A stretch of DNA of 64,000 bases from Stenotrophomonas maltophilia (GCF_039555535.1 NZ_CP154630.1:2431001-2495000); one strand, 5' to 3'. Counted from the stretch's first letter, positions 18,025-31,566 are shown. Made by a program: numbers and translations. The notes: a model not told the origin generated them from the sequence alone.

Positions 18025-19293
18025 TTAGAACCAGGTACGAAGGCCGATGACCAAGCGCGTGTCTTCAAAGGACTCGCCATGCTCGCGTCGCATGTCTGCG
18101 GTATTGCCAAACGCGCGCTCGTACACCACGCCGATGTAGGGAGCGAACTTTCGGGTGAACTCATAGCGAAGTCGTAGCCCCGCCTCAGCGGCACTCAGAC
18201 CCGAACCTATCCCGCGCAATGGATCGTTCTTGCCATAGGCGGTGACTTCCACCAGCGGCTGCAAGATCAGCCGGTTGGTTAGCAGCAATTCGTACTCGGC
18301 CTCGACATTGGCGGCAGTCTGGCCCCCTTCGCCGAGATAGGCTGTGGCGGACACTTCGAACTTCATCGGCGCCAAGCCCTGTACACCGATAGCGGCGAAG
18401 TTCTGCGATGCCCCAGGCTTGAAGTCATGACGCACACCGGCCACCACATCCCACCACGTGGAGATACTGCGGCCGTAAAGCACTTCCAGATCAGCCGACT
18501 CGGTCTGACCATCCGTGCGTTCGCCTTCACTGCGGAGCCAGACGCGATTGAGGTCCGTACCGATCCAGCCCTGGCCCTCCCAGCCCAGCCCGGTGCCCGG
18601 ATCGGCATCCCAGGTTTCCAGGCGATTGAGCAGCACGTAGCTCTTGATCGAGTTGTCATGCACCGGATGCGCGTGTTCCGGCGCGATGGCCGCCTTGCGA
18701 TCCGCGTCCGTCACCGCGGGAATCGGGGTGCGCGGCTGCGTTGGCGCTGCAGGCCCGTGTCCCATCTGACTGTGGTCCATGCCCTCCATCGATTGCATTC
18801 CCGCTTCTGGTGTAGCGGGCGCGGGCGAATCATGGCCCATCTGCGAATGGTCCATCCCCTGCATCGCAGGCGTGGCCGTGCCGGAGGTGTCGGCTGCAGC
18901 GGGCTGTGCCATCTGACTGTGATCCATGCCCTGCATCGACTGCGCCTGCGCTGTGGGCGCCGCAGGTGTGCTCGCGGGCGAGCCGTGCCCCATCTGCGAA
19001 TGGTCCATGCCCTGCATGGCAGGCTCGGCTGCGTTAGCCTGCGGCTCGGCGTGGCCCATCGCCGCATGATCGATCGTCGCTTCGCTCGTCTTGGCCGGTG
19101 TTGCAGGCTTTTGGGCTGGCGCAGGTTTTGATGTCGGTGCCTGATGTGCAGAGTGATCCTGAGTCTGGGTCTGCGCGCCCTGCTCCATCTGCATGGAGCC
19201 GTGCTGCATAGATTGGGCGCTGGCCGCATTGGCCAGGGCCAGCGAGATAGCCGTCAGCGCAGTCAGGGTGGTATCGCGTCTATTGATGTTCAT
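18025..19293 (-). CDS. copB: Outer-membrane copper resistance protein CopB
   Basis: 422 residues with a signal peptide (cut near ASA-QS). A Met/His-rich region (about residues 25-190) holds four copies of a motif like [11 protein letters not shown], followed by the conserved CopB beta-barrel domain (about 210-422) ending [14 protein letters not shown]. CopB is thought to bind or export copper at the outer membrane. Its ATG overlaps the copA stop as ATGA, so the two are translationally coupled. Confidence 0.9.
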   Translation of the reverse strand: MNINRRDTTLTALTAISLALANAASAQSMQHGSMQMEQGAQTQTQDHSAHQAPTSKPAPAQKPATPAKTSEATIDHAAMGHAEPQANAAEPAMQGMDHSQMGHGSPASTPAAPTAQAQSMQGMDHSQMAQPAAADTSGTATPAMQGMDHSQMGHDSPAPATPEAGMQSMEGMDHSQMGHGPAAPTQPRTPIPAVTDADRKAAIAPEHAHPVHDNSIKSYVLLNRLETWDADPGTGLGWEGQGWIGTDLNRVWLRSEGERTDGQTESADLEVLYGRSISTWWDVVAGVRHDFKPGASQNFAAIGVQGLAPMKFEVSATAYLGEGGQTAANVEAEYELLLTNRLILQPLVEVTAYGKNDPLRGIGSGLSAAEAGLRLRYEFTRKFAPYIGVVYERAFGNTADMRREHGESFEDTRLVIGLRTWF

Positions 19294-21158
19294 TCGTCGA
19301 CCCTCACCGTGCGCATCATTCCGGCTTCCATGTGATAAAGCAGGTGGCAATGGAACGCCCAGCTGCCCAACGCATCGGCACGCACGCGATACGTGCGTCG
19401 GCTACCTGGCGGCATATCCACCGTGTGCTTGCGCACCATGAAGTTGCCGTTGTCGTCCTCCACGTCACTCCACATGCCGTGCAAATGGATGGGATGGGTC
19501 ATCATCGTGTCGTTAACCAATACGATGCGCATACGCTCGCCGTAGTTCAGCCGCAGCGGCTCGACATCGGAAAACTTCTGACCGTTGAAGCCCCAGGAGA
19601 ATTTCTCCATGTGTCCGGTCAGATGCAGCTCGATCTCGCGACCGGGGTCGCGTCCGTCAGGGTCTTCAAAGGTGCTCTTGAGCATGGAATACGTCAGCAC
19701 ATGACGGCCGTTATCGCGCAGGCCATTGCCCGGATCATCCAAGCGCGAACTCACACTCATGGCTTGGTTGTCCAACAGGGGATTGTTGGTCTCGCTAGCA
19801 GGGTGTGATTGCATGCCCCCGTGCTGCATGCCTGCCATGGCACCATCGCCGGCGGCGGGCATCGCATGGCCTGCATGGGCCGAGGTCGCGTTACCGCTGA
19901 CAGGTGGGGTCATGCCAGGCATGCCCATGGCCGCACCACAGCCGCCTTCCATGCCCTTGCTGCCGCCAGACATATCCATCGACCCATGATCCATGCCCAT
20001 GTCTGCCATCGTCAGCAGCGGCCGGGGATCCACAGACGGAACGGGCGCGCGTAATCCTTCGCGCACAGCGAGCGTGCCGCTGATGTAGCCGGTGCGACCG
20101 GAGTCTTGGGCAAAGATGGTGAATGCGTCCTGCCCGGAGGGCTCCACGATCACATCGAAGGTTTCTGCTACCGCGATGCGGAACTCGTCGACGGAAACCG
20201 GATGGACATACAAGCCATCTGCCGCCACCACGGTCATCTTCAGCCCCGGAATACGCACATCGAAGTACGTCATGGCAGAGCCATTGATGAAACGCAGGCG
20301 CACCTTCTCGCCACTGCGGAACAAACCGGTCCAGTTGCCCAGTGAGGTCGTGCCGTTCATCAGGTAGGTGTAGGTGTTGGCGTTGACGTCGGACAGGTCC
20401 GTGGGCGTCATCCGCATCACGCCCCACATCTTGCGATCTTCCAACGTGGCCGACAGGCCGTTGCGCTTCACATCGCGCGCAAAATCGCCGACCGTGCGCT
20501 TGTAGTAATTGTCATGGCCCGGCATCTTCTTCAAACGATCGAACAGGGCCGTCGGGTCCAGGTCTGTCCAATCGCTCAGCATCACGACGTAGTCGCGATC
20601 GAAACTGAAGGGCTCCGGCTCCAATGGGTCGATGACGATCGGGCCATAGAGCCCGGCTTGTTCCTGGAACCCTGAGTGGCTGTGGTACCAGTAGGTTCCG
20701 CCCTGATGCAGGGTGAACCGGTAGTGGTAGGTCTCACCACGTCCGATACCGTCAAAGCTCAGACCCGGCACGCCGTCCATGTTGGCCGGCAAAATGATGC
20801 CGTGCCAATGGATGGAGGTGTCCGCGCCATGGATGGAGTTAGCGGGCAATGCATTAGAGACGCGCAAGTTGACCGTGGTGCCTTCCCGCCACCGCAGCAA
20901 CGGCGCCGGAACGGACCCGTTGACCGTGATCGCGGTGCGGGTCTTGCCGGTGAAGTTCATCGGCGTCTCGCCAATGGTCAGGTCAAACTCAGTGCCCGAT
21001 AGTACGTTGGGTTGTCCCGGCCCCTTGAGCGCCCAACTGGCTTTGGGCCAGAAACCTAATCCTGCGACTGCGCCTCCCAAGGCCAAGCCTTGGACAAATC
21101 GCCGCCGCGAAGGCAGCAGCGGTCCACCGCGTGGACCACGAAAATCATCATGCGACAT
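19290..21158 (-). CDS. copA: Periplasmic multicopper oxidase CopA
   Basis: 622 residues with a twin-arginine signal ([17 protein letters not shown]). All copper sites are visible: [34 protein letters not shown] and [16 protein letters not shown] Met-rich insert (about residues 400-470, with [12 protein letters not shown] and [13 protein letters not shown]) is typical of CopA/PcoA and binds Cu(I), which the enzyme oxidises to Cu(II). It is preceded by copL and followed by copB, the copLAB order known from Xanthomonas. Confidence 0.93.
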   Translation of the reverse strand: MSHDDFRGPRGGPLLPSRRRFVQGLALGGAVAGLGFWPKASWALKGPGQPNVLSGTEFDLTIGETPMNFTGKTRTAITVNGSVPAPLLRWREGTTVNLRVSNALPANSIHGADTSIHWHGIILPANMDGVPGLSFDGIGRGETYHYRFTLHQGGTYWYHSHSGFQEQAGLYGPIVIDPLEPEPFSFDRDYVVMLSDWTDLDPTALFDRLKKMPGHDNYYKRTVGDFARDVKRNGLSATLEDRKMWGVMRMTPTDLSDVNANTYTYLMNGTTSLGNWTGLFRSGEKVRLRFINGSAMTYFDVRIPGLKMTVVAADGLYVHPVSVDEFRIAVAETFDVIVEPSGQDAFTIFAQDSGRTGYISGTLAVREGLRAPVPSVDPRPLLTMADMGMDHGSMDMSGGSKGMEGGCGAAMGMPGMTPPVSGNATSAHAGHAMPAAGDGAMAGMQHGGMQSHPASETNNPLLDNQAMSVSSRLDDPGNGLRDNGRHVLTYSMLKSTFEDPDGRDPGREIELHLTGHMEKFSWGFNGQKFSDVEPLRLNYGERMRIVLVNDTMMTHPIHLHGMWSDVEDDNGNFMVRKHTVDMPPGSRRTYRVRADALGSWAFHCHLLYHMEAGMMRTVRVDE

Positions 21159-21271
21159 GAAAATGCTCCAAGCGTCGTGTTGCCACCGGCGGGCGGTGGT
21201 ACAGAGCGGGCGGCTGGCCTAAACAGGCATGCAAGCCACACCAACGGCGCCATTGCGGCGCCTAGGGACGC

Positions 21272-21691
21272 TTAGCCGATCGGTGGTCGGATCAGATGAG
21301 GCAAGGCAGGTGCCGCATGCCCTAGGGGCAGCGGCATGACATCCAGGCCCAAGGCCAGTTGCACCGAAACATGCAGGCGCGCAGGAAGTGCGCTCGCGCA
21401 AGCGTGTACGCAGGCGCACCGGCACGCAGAAGACTTGCAACAGTCGGGACCGGCATGGTCGCCATGCCCAGTGCCAGCCTTTTCAATCGATGTGGCATCG
21501 GGATGATGCTCAGCACTGTGATGGGCGAAGCAGTCTTCGTCGACTTGCACCGCGGCAGCCACTTCGCTGGCCTGCTCTTCCATGACCGGGTTCATACTGA
21601 CGGACGCAAACGCCGACCACGCGCCGTTAAGCACGAGCATGGCGATCAGGAACAGTCGCAGTAGAAGTGAGGAGGCTGACACGGGCGACAT
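21272..21691 (-). CDS. copL: CopL-family metal-binding regulatory protein
   Basis: 139 residues with a signal-like hydrophobic N terminus and a Cys/His-rich centre (CFAHHSAEHHPDA, DCCKSSACRCACVHACAS). In Xanthomonas and Stenotrophomonas copL lies directly before copAB and is needed for copper induction of the operon; the mechanism is debated. Here it is 113 bases before copA on the same strand. The start codon lacks a clear ribosome site, and a TATACC-like -10 lies close, so a leaderless start is possible. Confidence 0.85.
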   Translation of the reverse strand: MSPVSASSLLLRLFLIAMLVLNGAWSAFASVSMNPVMEEQASEVAAAVQVDEDCFAHHSAEHHPDATSIEKAGTGHGDHAGPDCCKSSACRCACVHACASALPARLHVSVQLALGLDVMPLPLGHAAPALPHLIRPPIG

Positions 21692-21865
21692 GGTATATCA
21701 CTTTAGACAAGGCGCGTGTGTATCGGTCGTGAACAAAATCTCAAGTAAGCCTGAGATGTCGCGACTTGTCAGTCGCACTAGCCGCGGACACTGCAGCTCC
21801 CTCCAGAAGCGCCCAAAGGGCGGGTTGAGGCGAAGAGTTGCCCATAGGGCGAGCGCTTGTTCGGT

Positions 21866-22216
21866 TTACTTCTCGGGCGTGGCCTCGATCAGCTTCACCA
21901 ACTCGCGCTTCTGCTGCTTGCTTAGCGAGCCCCAGCGCAGGAGCAACTTGGCCAGCAGATCATCGTCGGTGTAAAGGAAGGCGGCGGGGATCCCCAACGC
22001 TTGGGCCAACCACTCAGCAATCTCCAGCATGGGCTCGTGCTTGCCACGCTCGTACTGGTTGATTCGGGGGCTGGCCACGTGAGGATCCAGACCGGCCCGG
22101 ATGCCCAACTCCTTCTGCGACAAACCCGTGTGCAGGCGGGCTTGTTTGAGGCGTCGAGCGAAGGTCGGTGTTGAGTCGACGGACAAAGTCACGCGCGCAC
22201 CCCATGGAGACCCCAT
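21866..22216 (-). CDS. XRE-family (Cro/CI-like) transcriptional regulator
   Basis: 116 residues. A helix-turn-helix occupies residues about 18-75 (LKQARLHTGLSQKELGIRAG, then RINQYERGKHEPM and LAQALGIPAAFLYTDDD), and a short helical tail follows (SKQQKRELVKLIEAT). It likely represses its own promoter: the dyad CTAAGA-TAT-TCTTAG lies 30-45 bases before its start. The gene is divergent from the unrecognised gene at 22342. The ATG lacks a clear ribosome site, and a GTG at 22189 is an alternative start. Confidence 0.8.
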   Translation of the reverse strand: MGSPWGARVTLSVDSTPTFARRLKQARLHTGLSQKELGIRAGLDPHVASPRINQYERGKHEPMLEIAEWLAQALGIPAAFLYTDDDLLAKLLLRWGSLSKQQKRELVKLIEATPEK

Positions 22217-22246
22217 AAGGATGGCGGATGTACCCAGCCTTGCATA

Positions 22247-22261
22247 CTAAGATATTCTTAG
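22247..22261. promoter_or_regulatory. Likely operator of the XRE regulator
   Basis: CTAAGA-TAT-TCTTAG is a perfect 6-bp inverted repeat between the divergent XRE gene and the gene at 22342. The core CTAAG-N5-CTTAG recurs at 2265-2279. Confidence 0.55.
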
Positions 22262-22293
22262 CTTTGAGGCAACCGGCGACACCGGTAGCGCCG

Positions 22294-22306
22294 CCCCCCC
22301 CCCCCC
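22294..22306 (+). repeat. Run of 13 C between operator and gene start
   Basis: Thirteen consecutive C lie between the operator and the ATG at 22342, or inside the frame if translation starts at 22228. Such tracts often change length by slippage and can vary promoter spacing or reading frame. The exact length also may be uncertain because homopolymers are error-prone in sequencing. Confidence 0.7.
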
Positions 22307-22341
22307 AGGAGCCACGCCGCTCCCTCATCCCCGGAAACCGC

Positions 22342-23100
22342 ATGCCCGGAACCTCGTCAATGACGCCATCTGGGGTCGCCAGCATCGAGGAGTTGGGCCT
22401 TCGTGGCACCCTTTTCCTAGCCGCACTGTTAGCCGCGCAGCTACGACGCCTACCGGTGGCGCCCACACGCCGCTCCACCTTGCTGGTGCTGGACACGCTG
22501 CGAGACTTGGCCTTGATCCAAGTTCCCTGGCCAGCCGATCGATGGCAGATCCGCCCCGATGCCGAGGTCACGCCCATCGAAGATCTGCAATGGGCTTTCG
22601 CCTGGTCTACCCACGAGCGCAGGCACCTGCTCCCGGTGCTGGAAGACCAACTCGGCGATATGGCACACGATGTAGACTTGGCGGACGCGAAACTGGAGCT
22701 GTGGGATGAACTTGCACTCTGGGAGACCGAGCAGTTTCTGGAGCAGCAATTGCTCAAACATCACTTCGACCCAGGCTGGGCACGTGATGTGGGGTTCGTC
22801 TTTCAATCCGGACCGCGGGGCTTGCCGATCGCGCGGTGGCGTTACTGCTGCTGGGCGGCGGTACGCCAAGGTGCCTCGGTGGCGATGCGTCTTGGCGTGC
22901 ACGACAGCGCCCATGTGCGGGAAGCCATCTTTCAGGAGGTCCAGAAGCGCCTGCGCTACCTGATGACCAGTTCGCCCGAGCAAGGCATGTTCAATCCCTA
23001 TCATTTGGCACCGGAGTCCTCAGTAGCCAAACTGTTTGTAGATTGGGTCGTCCCTATGGAATGGGCGTACTGGACAGGTGAGCGCCACCCCAGCCGCTAG
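22342..23100 (+). CDS. Unrecognised protein, 252 aa
   Basis: Not recognised. The ATG at 22342 (MPGTSSMTPSGVASIEELGL) is preferred because an earlier in-frame ATG at 22228 would put the operator and the C13 tract inside the coding region and encode a run of prolines. The protein is helical, rich in Leu, Trp and Glu (ELWDELALWETEQFLEQQLL), without membrane segment or signal. Two adjacent cysteines occur in RWRYCCWAA. It lies between the XRE regulator and the KfrA-like gene, in a setting that suggests mobile-element backbone. Confidence 0.55.
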   Translation: MPGTSSMTPSGVASIEELGLRGTLFLAALLAAQLRRLPVAPTRRSTLLVLDTLRDLALIQVPWPADRWQIRPDAEVTPIEDLQWAFAWSTHERRHLLPVLEDQLGDMAHDVDLADAKLELWDELALWETEQFLEQQLLKHHFDPGWARDVGFVFQSGPRGLPIARWRYCCWAAVRQGASVAMRLGVHDSAHVREAIFQEVQKRLRYLMTSSPEQGMFNPYHLAPESSVAKLFVDWVVPMEWAYWTGERHPSR

Positions 23101-23120
23101 CAGACAAACGAGCAGCCTCG

Positions 23121-24173
23121 TCAGTCGGCTCCCCCATCTTGCGCATGGCCGCGCCTAGTTTTCTTCACCGCATTTTGTGCTGGCGTCAGTTGATTCAGTA
23201 GAGGCTCTAGCGCTTCAAGACGTGCATTGGCACGCAACGCATCGGCTTCAGCGCTCTCGCGGCGCTCACGCTCCCGCGCAAGGGTGTCTTGAACTTGAGC
23301 TAGCTCGTTGCGCATGGTATCCAAGGTCTTGGCGTCAGTCTTCCAGCGCTCCTGCAGTGCCAAATAGTCCGTCGCGGTCTGGCGCAACGCCACGACCTCG
23401 CTGTGTTGGCCTTCGTGGGCCTGTCGTAGCTGGGCAAGCTCACGCTCAATCCGCCCGTGGCGCTCCAGCCATTGACCATTGTCGCGGTTCAGCACCAACA
23501 GCTCCTGATTCTTCGCGCCCAAGGCTTCATTGGCCTGACGTAAGGCTACTTGCAGCTCTTGGACCTGATGCTCGTGACGGCGAAGCTCTTGCTCACGCTG
23601 CTCTTTGGTTGAAGTGCGGTAGTGCTCAAGCGCTTCCCGGGCATGGGCATGCTTGTCCTCCAGAGAACGCGTATGCGCCTCATGATCAGCCAGCCGCACC
23701 GTCATGCCAGCGATGCGCTCGTTCAACTGGGCGATTTCCGCGATCCTGTCACCTAGATTCTGTTGAAGGAGGGCGTGAGCAGCTTGCTCTTGGTGCAGGC
23801 TTGCTTCGGTGCGCTGCAGCCGACTGCTCAAGGCGGCAGCCTCCTCTTGGGCACCGGAAAGCGCCTGTTGCCGACTGTGGAGCTCAGCCTGATGGCGCTC
23901 ACGCTCCTGGGTGAGGATGGACTCTGCTTCCTCCTGGAGCCGCGAGGCCAAGCGCGCAACCAAGTCCTGCAAAGCATCACTAACGGCTACCGTCCTCGCC
24001 GGACCGCCGCCTTCCTCTCCTTCCAGTTCACGCAAGTAGCGGTGGATCGTGGTCTTGGAGCCCGTGTTGCCCAAGGCCACTCGCACCGCGTCGACTGACG
24101 GCTTCTTGCGTTGGGCCAGCAGCGCGTCGCGCGCCTTCTGGACGTCACTCTTATAGAGTCCTGCGCGCGCCAT
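23121..24173 (-). CDS. kfrA: KfrA-like DNA-binding coiled-coil protein
   Basis: 350 residues. The N terminus (GLYKSDVQKARDALLAQRKK, then VRVALGNTGSKTTIHRYL) is the KfrA N-terminal DNA-binding domain. Residues about 80-340 form a long Ala/Glu/Gln/Arg-rich coiled coil. Plasmid KfrA proteins bind their own promoter and have an alpha-helical tail linked to plasmid stability or nucleoid organisation. Palindromes that may be its operator lie 20-50 bases upstream (24195-24223). Its presence suggests the neighbourhood derives from a plasmid or integrative element. Confidence 0.8.
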   Translation of the reverse strand: MARAGLYKSDVQKARDALLAQRKKPSVDAVRVALGNTGSKTTIHRYLRELEGEEGGGPARTVAVSDALQDLVARLASRLQEEAESILTQERERHQAELHSRQQALSGAQEEAAALSSRLQRTEASLHQEQAAHALLQQNLGDRIAEIAQLNERIAGMTVRLADHEAHTRSLEDKHAHAREALEHYRTSTKEQREQELRRHEHQVQELQVALRQANEALGAKNQELLVLNRDNGQWLERHGRIERELAQLRQAHEGQHSEVVALRQTATDYLALQERWKTDAKTLDTMRNELAQVQDTLARERERRESAEADALRANARLEALEPLLNQLTPAQNAVKKTRRGHAQDGGAD

Positions 24174-24194
24174 CGTGCCACCTCACTTTATTTC

Positions 24195-24223
24195 GTAATG
24201 TATTACATACCATGTAATTACAT
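24195..24223. promoter_or_regulatory. Tandem palindromes upstream of the KfrA-like gene
   Basis: GTAAT-GT-ATTAC (24195-24206) is followed by the perfect 12-bp palindrome ATGTAATTACAT (24212-24223). Both share the GTAAT/ATTAC half-sites and lie just before the KfrA-like start, matching the autoregulatory layout of plasmid kfrA genes. Confidence 0.55.
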
Positions 24224-24269
24224 ACTATTAAAGCAGGTAGACGACCGCTCGTCGGCGAAAATAGTTATA

Positions 24270-24292
24270 CGGGATAATATTGAATTATCCCG
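24270..24292. repeat. Inverted repeat CGGGATAAT-N5-ATTATCCCG
   Basis: A perfect 9-bp inverted repeat with a 5-base spacer. A short T run (24302-24306) follows on the plus strand at some distance. It could be an operator or a weak terminator; no gene reads into it from the left. The rest of 24293-24535 carries no gene that I can support. Confidence 0.4.
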
Positions 24293-24535
24293 CCTGATCG
24301 TCTTTTTGCTCCAGATTTCACCGGTGGCACGTACGAAACGGTCCGAGAGGAGACGCCCCTGCAGACGCCTATGGCACCTCTATCGACCAGGCCATCCAGA
24401 GGGGCCTCGTGCTGGGTTAAAATTGAGCGCGAATGGCCCATTCTTCTCCCACGACCACGCCAATGCCGCCCTAGACCCAGCCTGGGCCTAGATCGTCAAG
24501 ACGTGGTTACAGCGCACAGCGCTTGAGGGAGTCTT

Positions 24536-26143
24536 ATGCCGACCCATACCGCGGAGGCCGCGCGCCGCCGCACGTTTGCCATCATTTCGCACCCGGATGC
24601 CGGGAAAACCACCCTGACCGAGAAGTTTCTGTTGTTTGGCGGCGCCATTCGCCAGGCCGGTAGCGTCAAGTCCCGGAAGTCAGCCAAGCACGCCACGTCC
24701 GACTGGATGACGCTGGAGAAGGAACGCGGCATTTCGGTCACCTCGTCGGTGATGCAGTTCCCCTACGATGGCCGCATCGTCAACCTGCTCGATACGCCGG
24801 GGCATGCCGACTTCTCCGAGGACACCTACCGTGTGCTGACCGCGGTCGATTCGGCGCTGATGGTCATCGACTGCGCCAAGGGCGTGGAAGAGCGCACGAT
24901 CAAGCTGATGGAGGTCTGTCGGCTGCGGGACACGCCGATCATGACCTTCATCAACAAGCTCGACCGCGAAGGCAAGTCGCCGGTCGAACTGCTGGACGAG
25001 GTCGAGCGCGTCCTCGACATCCCCTGCGCACCGATCACCTGGCCGATCGGCATGGGATCGAGGCTCAAGGGCGTGATCCATCTGATGACCGGCGAGGTCC
25101 ACCTGTTCGAAACTGGCAAGAACTTCACGCGACAGGATTCGACGATCTTCCCATCCATAGAGGATCCTGCACTGGTCAAGCGCGTCGGAGCGCAGCTCCT
25201 CGATGAGGTCCGGGAGGAGCTGGCCCTGGTTCAGGGCGCGTCTCATCCCTTCGATCGCGAACTGTATTTGGCAGGTCTGCAGACTCCGGTATTCTTCGGC
25301 TCGGCGGTGAACAACTTTGGTGTCCAGTTGCTGCTCGACTTCTTCGTCACGCATGCGCCGGCACCCAAGCCACGCGACGCATCCCTGAGGAAGGTTTCGC
25401 CAGAGGAGCCGGCTTTCAGTGGCTTCGTGTTCAAGATCCAGGCCAATATGGATCCATTGCATCGCGACCGCGTCGCCTTCCTGCGCGTGTGCTCCGGCAG
25501 CTATCAGCACGGCATCAAGGCACTCCATGTCCGCACGGGCAAGGAGATGCGGCTTGGCGATGCCTTGACGTTCATGGCGTCCGAGCGTGAGTTGGCCGAG
25601 CACGCCTACCCGGGCGACGTCATTGGCATTCATAACCACGGCACGATCGCCATCGCCGACACGTTCACCGTCGGCGATCCGTTGCAGTTCACCGGCATAC
25701 CGAGCTTTGCCCCCGAGCTGTTCCGGCGCATCCGCCTGCGGGACCCGTTGCGTCTCAAGCATTTGCAAAAGGGTCTGACCCAGTTGTCTGAAGAGGGAGC
25801 CACGCAGTTTTTCCGGCCACTGTTGTCCAACGACCTGATCCTCGGGGCAATCGGAACCCTGCAGTTCGAGGTGGTGGCCTATCGGTTAAAGGACGAGTAC
25901 GGCGTGGAAGCGAGTTTCGAACCGGTCCAGATCCACACTGCGCGCTGGATCCAGGCTGAGAGCGATTCCGATCTCGAAGAGTTCCGTGAGAAGGCGGCAA
26001 CCCATCTTGCGCTCGATGCTTCCGGAGCCCTGGTCTACCTGGCACCCAGTCGCGTCAACCTGCAGATGGCGCAGGAACGTGCACCGAAGATTTGCTTCAC
26101 AGCCACACGCGAGCACTCCCAAGCCGTGGGTCGCGCGGACTAG
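24536..26143 (+). CDS. prfC: Peptide chain release factor 3 (RF3), probable accessory copy
   Basis: 535 residues, close to the usual 525-535. The GTPase motifs are intact: [25 protein letters not shown] and [10 protein letters not shown], and domains 2 and 3 follow ([37 protein letters not shown]). RF3 removes RF1/RF2 from ribosomes after termination. The start has GAGGGA five bases upstream. The last residues after ATREH are atypical and lie in a 22-bp repeat that flanks an IS remnant. Given the stress-gene cassette alongside, this is probably an extra copy, but a second prfC is not visible here. Confidence 0.88.
   Translation: MPTHTAEAARRRTFAIISHPDAGKTTLTEKFLLFGGAIRQAGSVKSRKSAKHATSDWMTLEKERGISVTSSVMQFPYDGRIVNLLDTPGHADFSEDTYRVLTAVDSALMVIDCAKGVEERTIKLMEVCRLRDTPIMTFINKLDREGKSPVELLDEVERVLDIPCAPITWPIGMGSRLKGVIHLMTGEVHLFETGKNFTRQDSTIFPSIEDPALVKRVGAQLLDEVREELALVQGASHPFDRELYLAGLQTPVFFGSAVNNFGVQLLLDFFVTHAPAPKPRDASLRKVSPEEPAFSGFVFKIQANMDPLHRDRVAFLRVCSGSYQHGIKALHVRTGKEMRLGDALTFMASERELAEHAYPGDVIGIHNHGTIAIADTFTVGDPLQFTGIPSFAPELFRRIRLRDPLRLKHLQKGLTQLSEEGATQFFRPLLSNDLILGAIGTLQFEVVAYRLKDEYGVEASFEPVQIHTARWIQAESDSDLEEFREKAATHLALDASGALVYLAPSRVNLQMAQERAPKICFTATREHSQAVGRAD
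26114..26135 (+). repeat. 22-bp direct repeat, copy 1 (end of prfC)
   Basis: Identical over 22 bases to 26387-26408. It codes for the end of RF3 (HSQAVGR) and lies just before the ISL3 remnant. Confidence 0.85.
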
Positions 26144-26386
26144 GGGTTGTCCGTGTAAAAATGGTTCTTTGCGGATTACCGTGGAGCCTCGGCTGACCAA
26201 CGGTGCCCTTGAGGCCTGATTTCCTAGATTCGAGGATGCAGCCATGCTGGACCGGAAGACGATCGAAAAGCTGGATGGCCGGGAAGGCTATCGGGTAGAG
26301 CGCGTGGCGTGGCCTGAGGATGACAGCCGGACCGTCACGATCTACCTCAAGCCATCGGCGCGGACGATGTACTGCGAGCACTGCGA
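26144..26386 (+). mobile_element. 5-prime fragment of an ISL3-family insertion sequence
   Basis: From 26244 the frame begins MLDRKTIEKLDGREGYRVER and continues to YCEHCD, the N terminus and first zinc-finger Cys pair of ISL3 transposases. The homology stops at about 26386, where the second copy of the 22-bp repeat begins, so over 85% of the transposase is missing. The sequence 26144-26243 (starting GGGTTGTCCGTGTAAAAATG) looks like the IS terminus and leader. The fused tail up to 26501 is not IS sequence. Confidence 0.7.
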
Positions 26387-26408
26387 CACTCCCAAGCCGT
26401 GGGTCGCG
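26387..26408 (+). repeat. 22-bp direct repeat, copy 2
   Basis: Perfect repeat of 26114-26135, at the internal breakpoint of the IS remnant. ISL3 elements normally duplicate only about 8 bp, so this is not a plain target duplication. The 110 bases from here to the nudix gene stop hold no gene. Confidence 0.85.
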
Positions 26409-26518
26409 TGCAGCGCAGGGGAAACCATCACGTTCATGAACCCCTCACCTCCGGTCGAATCGGCAATTGATCGGCGCGGACGTCGACCGCGTGCTCGATA
26501 GGCATTGATGCCGGACGT

Positions 26519-27084
26519 CTAACCCCCACGCTCCCGCATCACCTCGCGCACGATGAACAGCGACGCGATCGAGCACGCTTCAGAGCAGTCCTCGCGCAGG
26601 GCCAATTCGTGGAGGCGATCGAGCTGCCAAGGGACCACCTCGAGCTCTTCGGGTTCGTCCCCCGGCAAGCGCTCCGGGTACAGGTCCTCCGCCAGTACCA
26701 GATGGATGGCGTTGCTCATGTAGGTGGGGGCCAAGATCAGTGGCCGCAGATAGCGCATAACCTTGGCGCCCATTCCGACCTCTTCCTTCAGCTCGCGATT
26801 GGCGGCCTCGAGAATCGACTCGCCGGGGTCCATACGTCCCTTGGGCAGGCCAAGTTCGTATCGATGGGTGCCCACCGCGTACTCGCGAATCAAAAGTACC
26901 GTGTGCGGATCGGGCATCGCGGCGATGATGACGCTTCCAGGTGAGCGGGTGTGGAGCCGCTCGTAGAGCCGTCGCTCCCCGTTCGCGAATTCGAGATGCA
27001 CCTGTTCCAGGCAATACGGGCCGAGCTCGGTCGCATCAGCCCGATGGATGACCGGTAGGCGCAGGATCGTGTTGAGGCGGGACA

Positions 27085-27085
<1 letters not shown>
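26519..27085 (-). CDS. nudE: NUDIX hydrolase, NudE-like (ADP compounds hydrolase)
   Basis: 188 residues. The Nudix box is complete: GRMDPGESILEAANRELKEE followed by VGM (about residues 83-105), preceded by the NudE-type RYELGLPKG. NudE enzymes hydrolyse ADP-ribose, NADH and ApnA dinucleotides and so clear nucleotides that build up under stress. The start overlaps the groEL stop (TGATG), so it is the last, coupled gene of the stress cassette. Confidence 0.85.
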
Positions 27086-30893
<3,808 letters not shown>

Positions 30894-30962
30894 TATGTTT
30901 TCCTTTCATCAACAAGGATATGCCGACCACCGCAGAGGCGGCCCAATGGGTGCCGCGCGGAC

Positions 30963-31352
30963 TCAGCGACCGGCGTTTCGGCGCATGTTGTGCTGTTTCG
31001 CCTCGGCCAGTTCCTCGGTGCACTCCAGGCAAAAAGGCGCGGCGGGATCGGCCATCAAACGGCCATGCCCGATTTCGAGTTCACATCGGCAGCAAATGCC
31101 GTAGCGCCCCGATTCGTAGCGATCCAGCGCCGCCTTGATCCGATCCAACTGGATCATCAGGCGACTGCTGCCCGCCTTGGCCATGTGCTGCTGGGAGATG
31201 GCGTCGATCCTGCTGACGCGGCCTTGCGTGGTCTGATCGAGGGCGACGGGTTGGCCCGCGTCTTCCAAACCGGCGAGGGTGATGCGAATGTCCCGCTGCT
31301 CCTCTACGAGCATGCTGAAGAATTCGTCCAGACTTTGAACGTGTACGGACAT
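30963..31352 (-). CDS. TraR/DksA-family zinc-finger protein
   Basis: 129 residues. A helical N terminus is followed by the DksA zinc finger C-X2-C-X17-C-X2-C (CCRCELEIGHGRLMADPAAP, then FCLEC). DksA proteins act in the RNA polymerase secondary channel and tune transcription under stress with ppGpp. This one is shorter than DksA (151 aa). GAGGAG precedes the ATG. It heads the group dksA-pnp-groEL-nudE after a promoter and a structured leader of about 220 bases, so it may both respond to stress and set expression of the group. Confidence 0.8.
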   Translation of the reverse strand: MSVHVQSLDEFFSMLVEEQRDIRITLAGLEDAGQPVALDQTTQGRVSRIDAISQQHMAKAGSSRLMIQLDRIKAALDRYESGRYGICCRCELEIGHGRLMADPAAPFCLECTEELAEAKQHNMRRNAGR

Positions 31353-31378
31353 GGTGACTCCTCATCTTGGTAGGCGGT

Positions 31379-31535
31379 ATGCCGGGAGCGGCATCCGGAA
31401 GCGGGCATTGCGCCCGCGGCCAAGAAGTGAGCGTTAGATTGGAGTGGTCATGAGAGAGCCTCGTCTTGACCCTCTGAACCGCACCCCATTGTGCGGAAAC
31501 CACATCACCTAGTAGAGCTTGAGGCCATCCTCAAG
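31379..31535 (-). other. Structured 5-prime leader of the dksA-pnp-groEL-nudE group
   Basis: Between the predicted transcription start (about 31574) and the dksA-like ATG (31352) lie hairpins at 31518-31535 (7-bp stem, CTTGAGG arms), 31401-31417 (6-bp GC stem) and 31379-31394 (6-bp stem). A long folded leader before an operon containing pnp could be a target of RNase/PNPase autoregulation or a thermosensor; neither is shown. Confidence 0.4.
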
Positions 31536-31566
31536 ATCGACGAGACAGGCGGAGGGGTGTTGTATC

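Noticed and set aside
24293..24490. Short open frames between the inverted repeat and prfC
   Set aside because: No start with a ribosome site and no recognisable similarity in any frame; likely relic or non-coding sequence.
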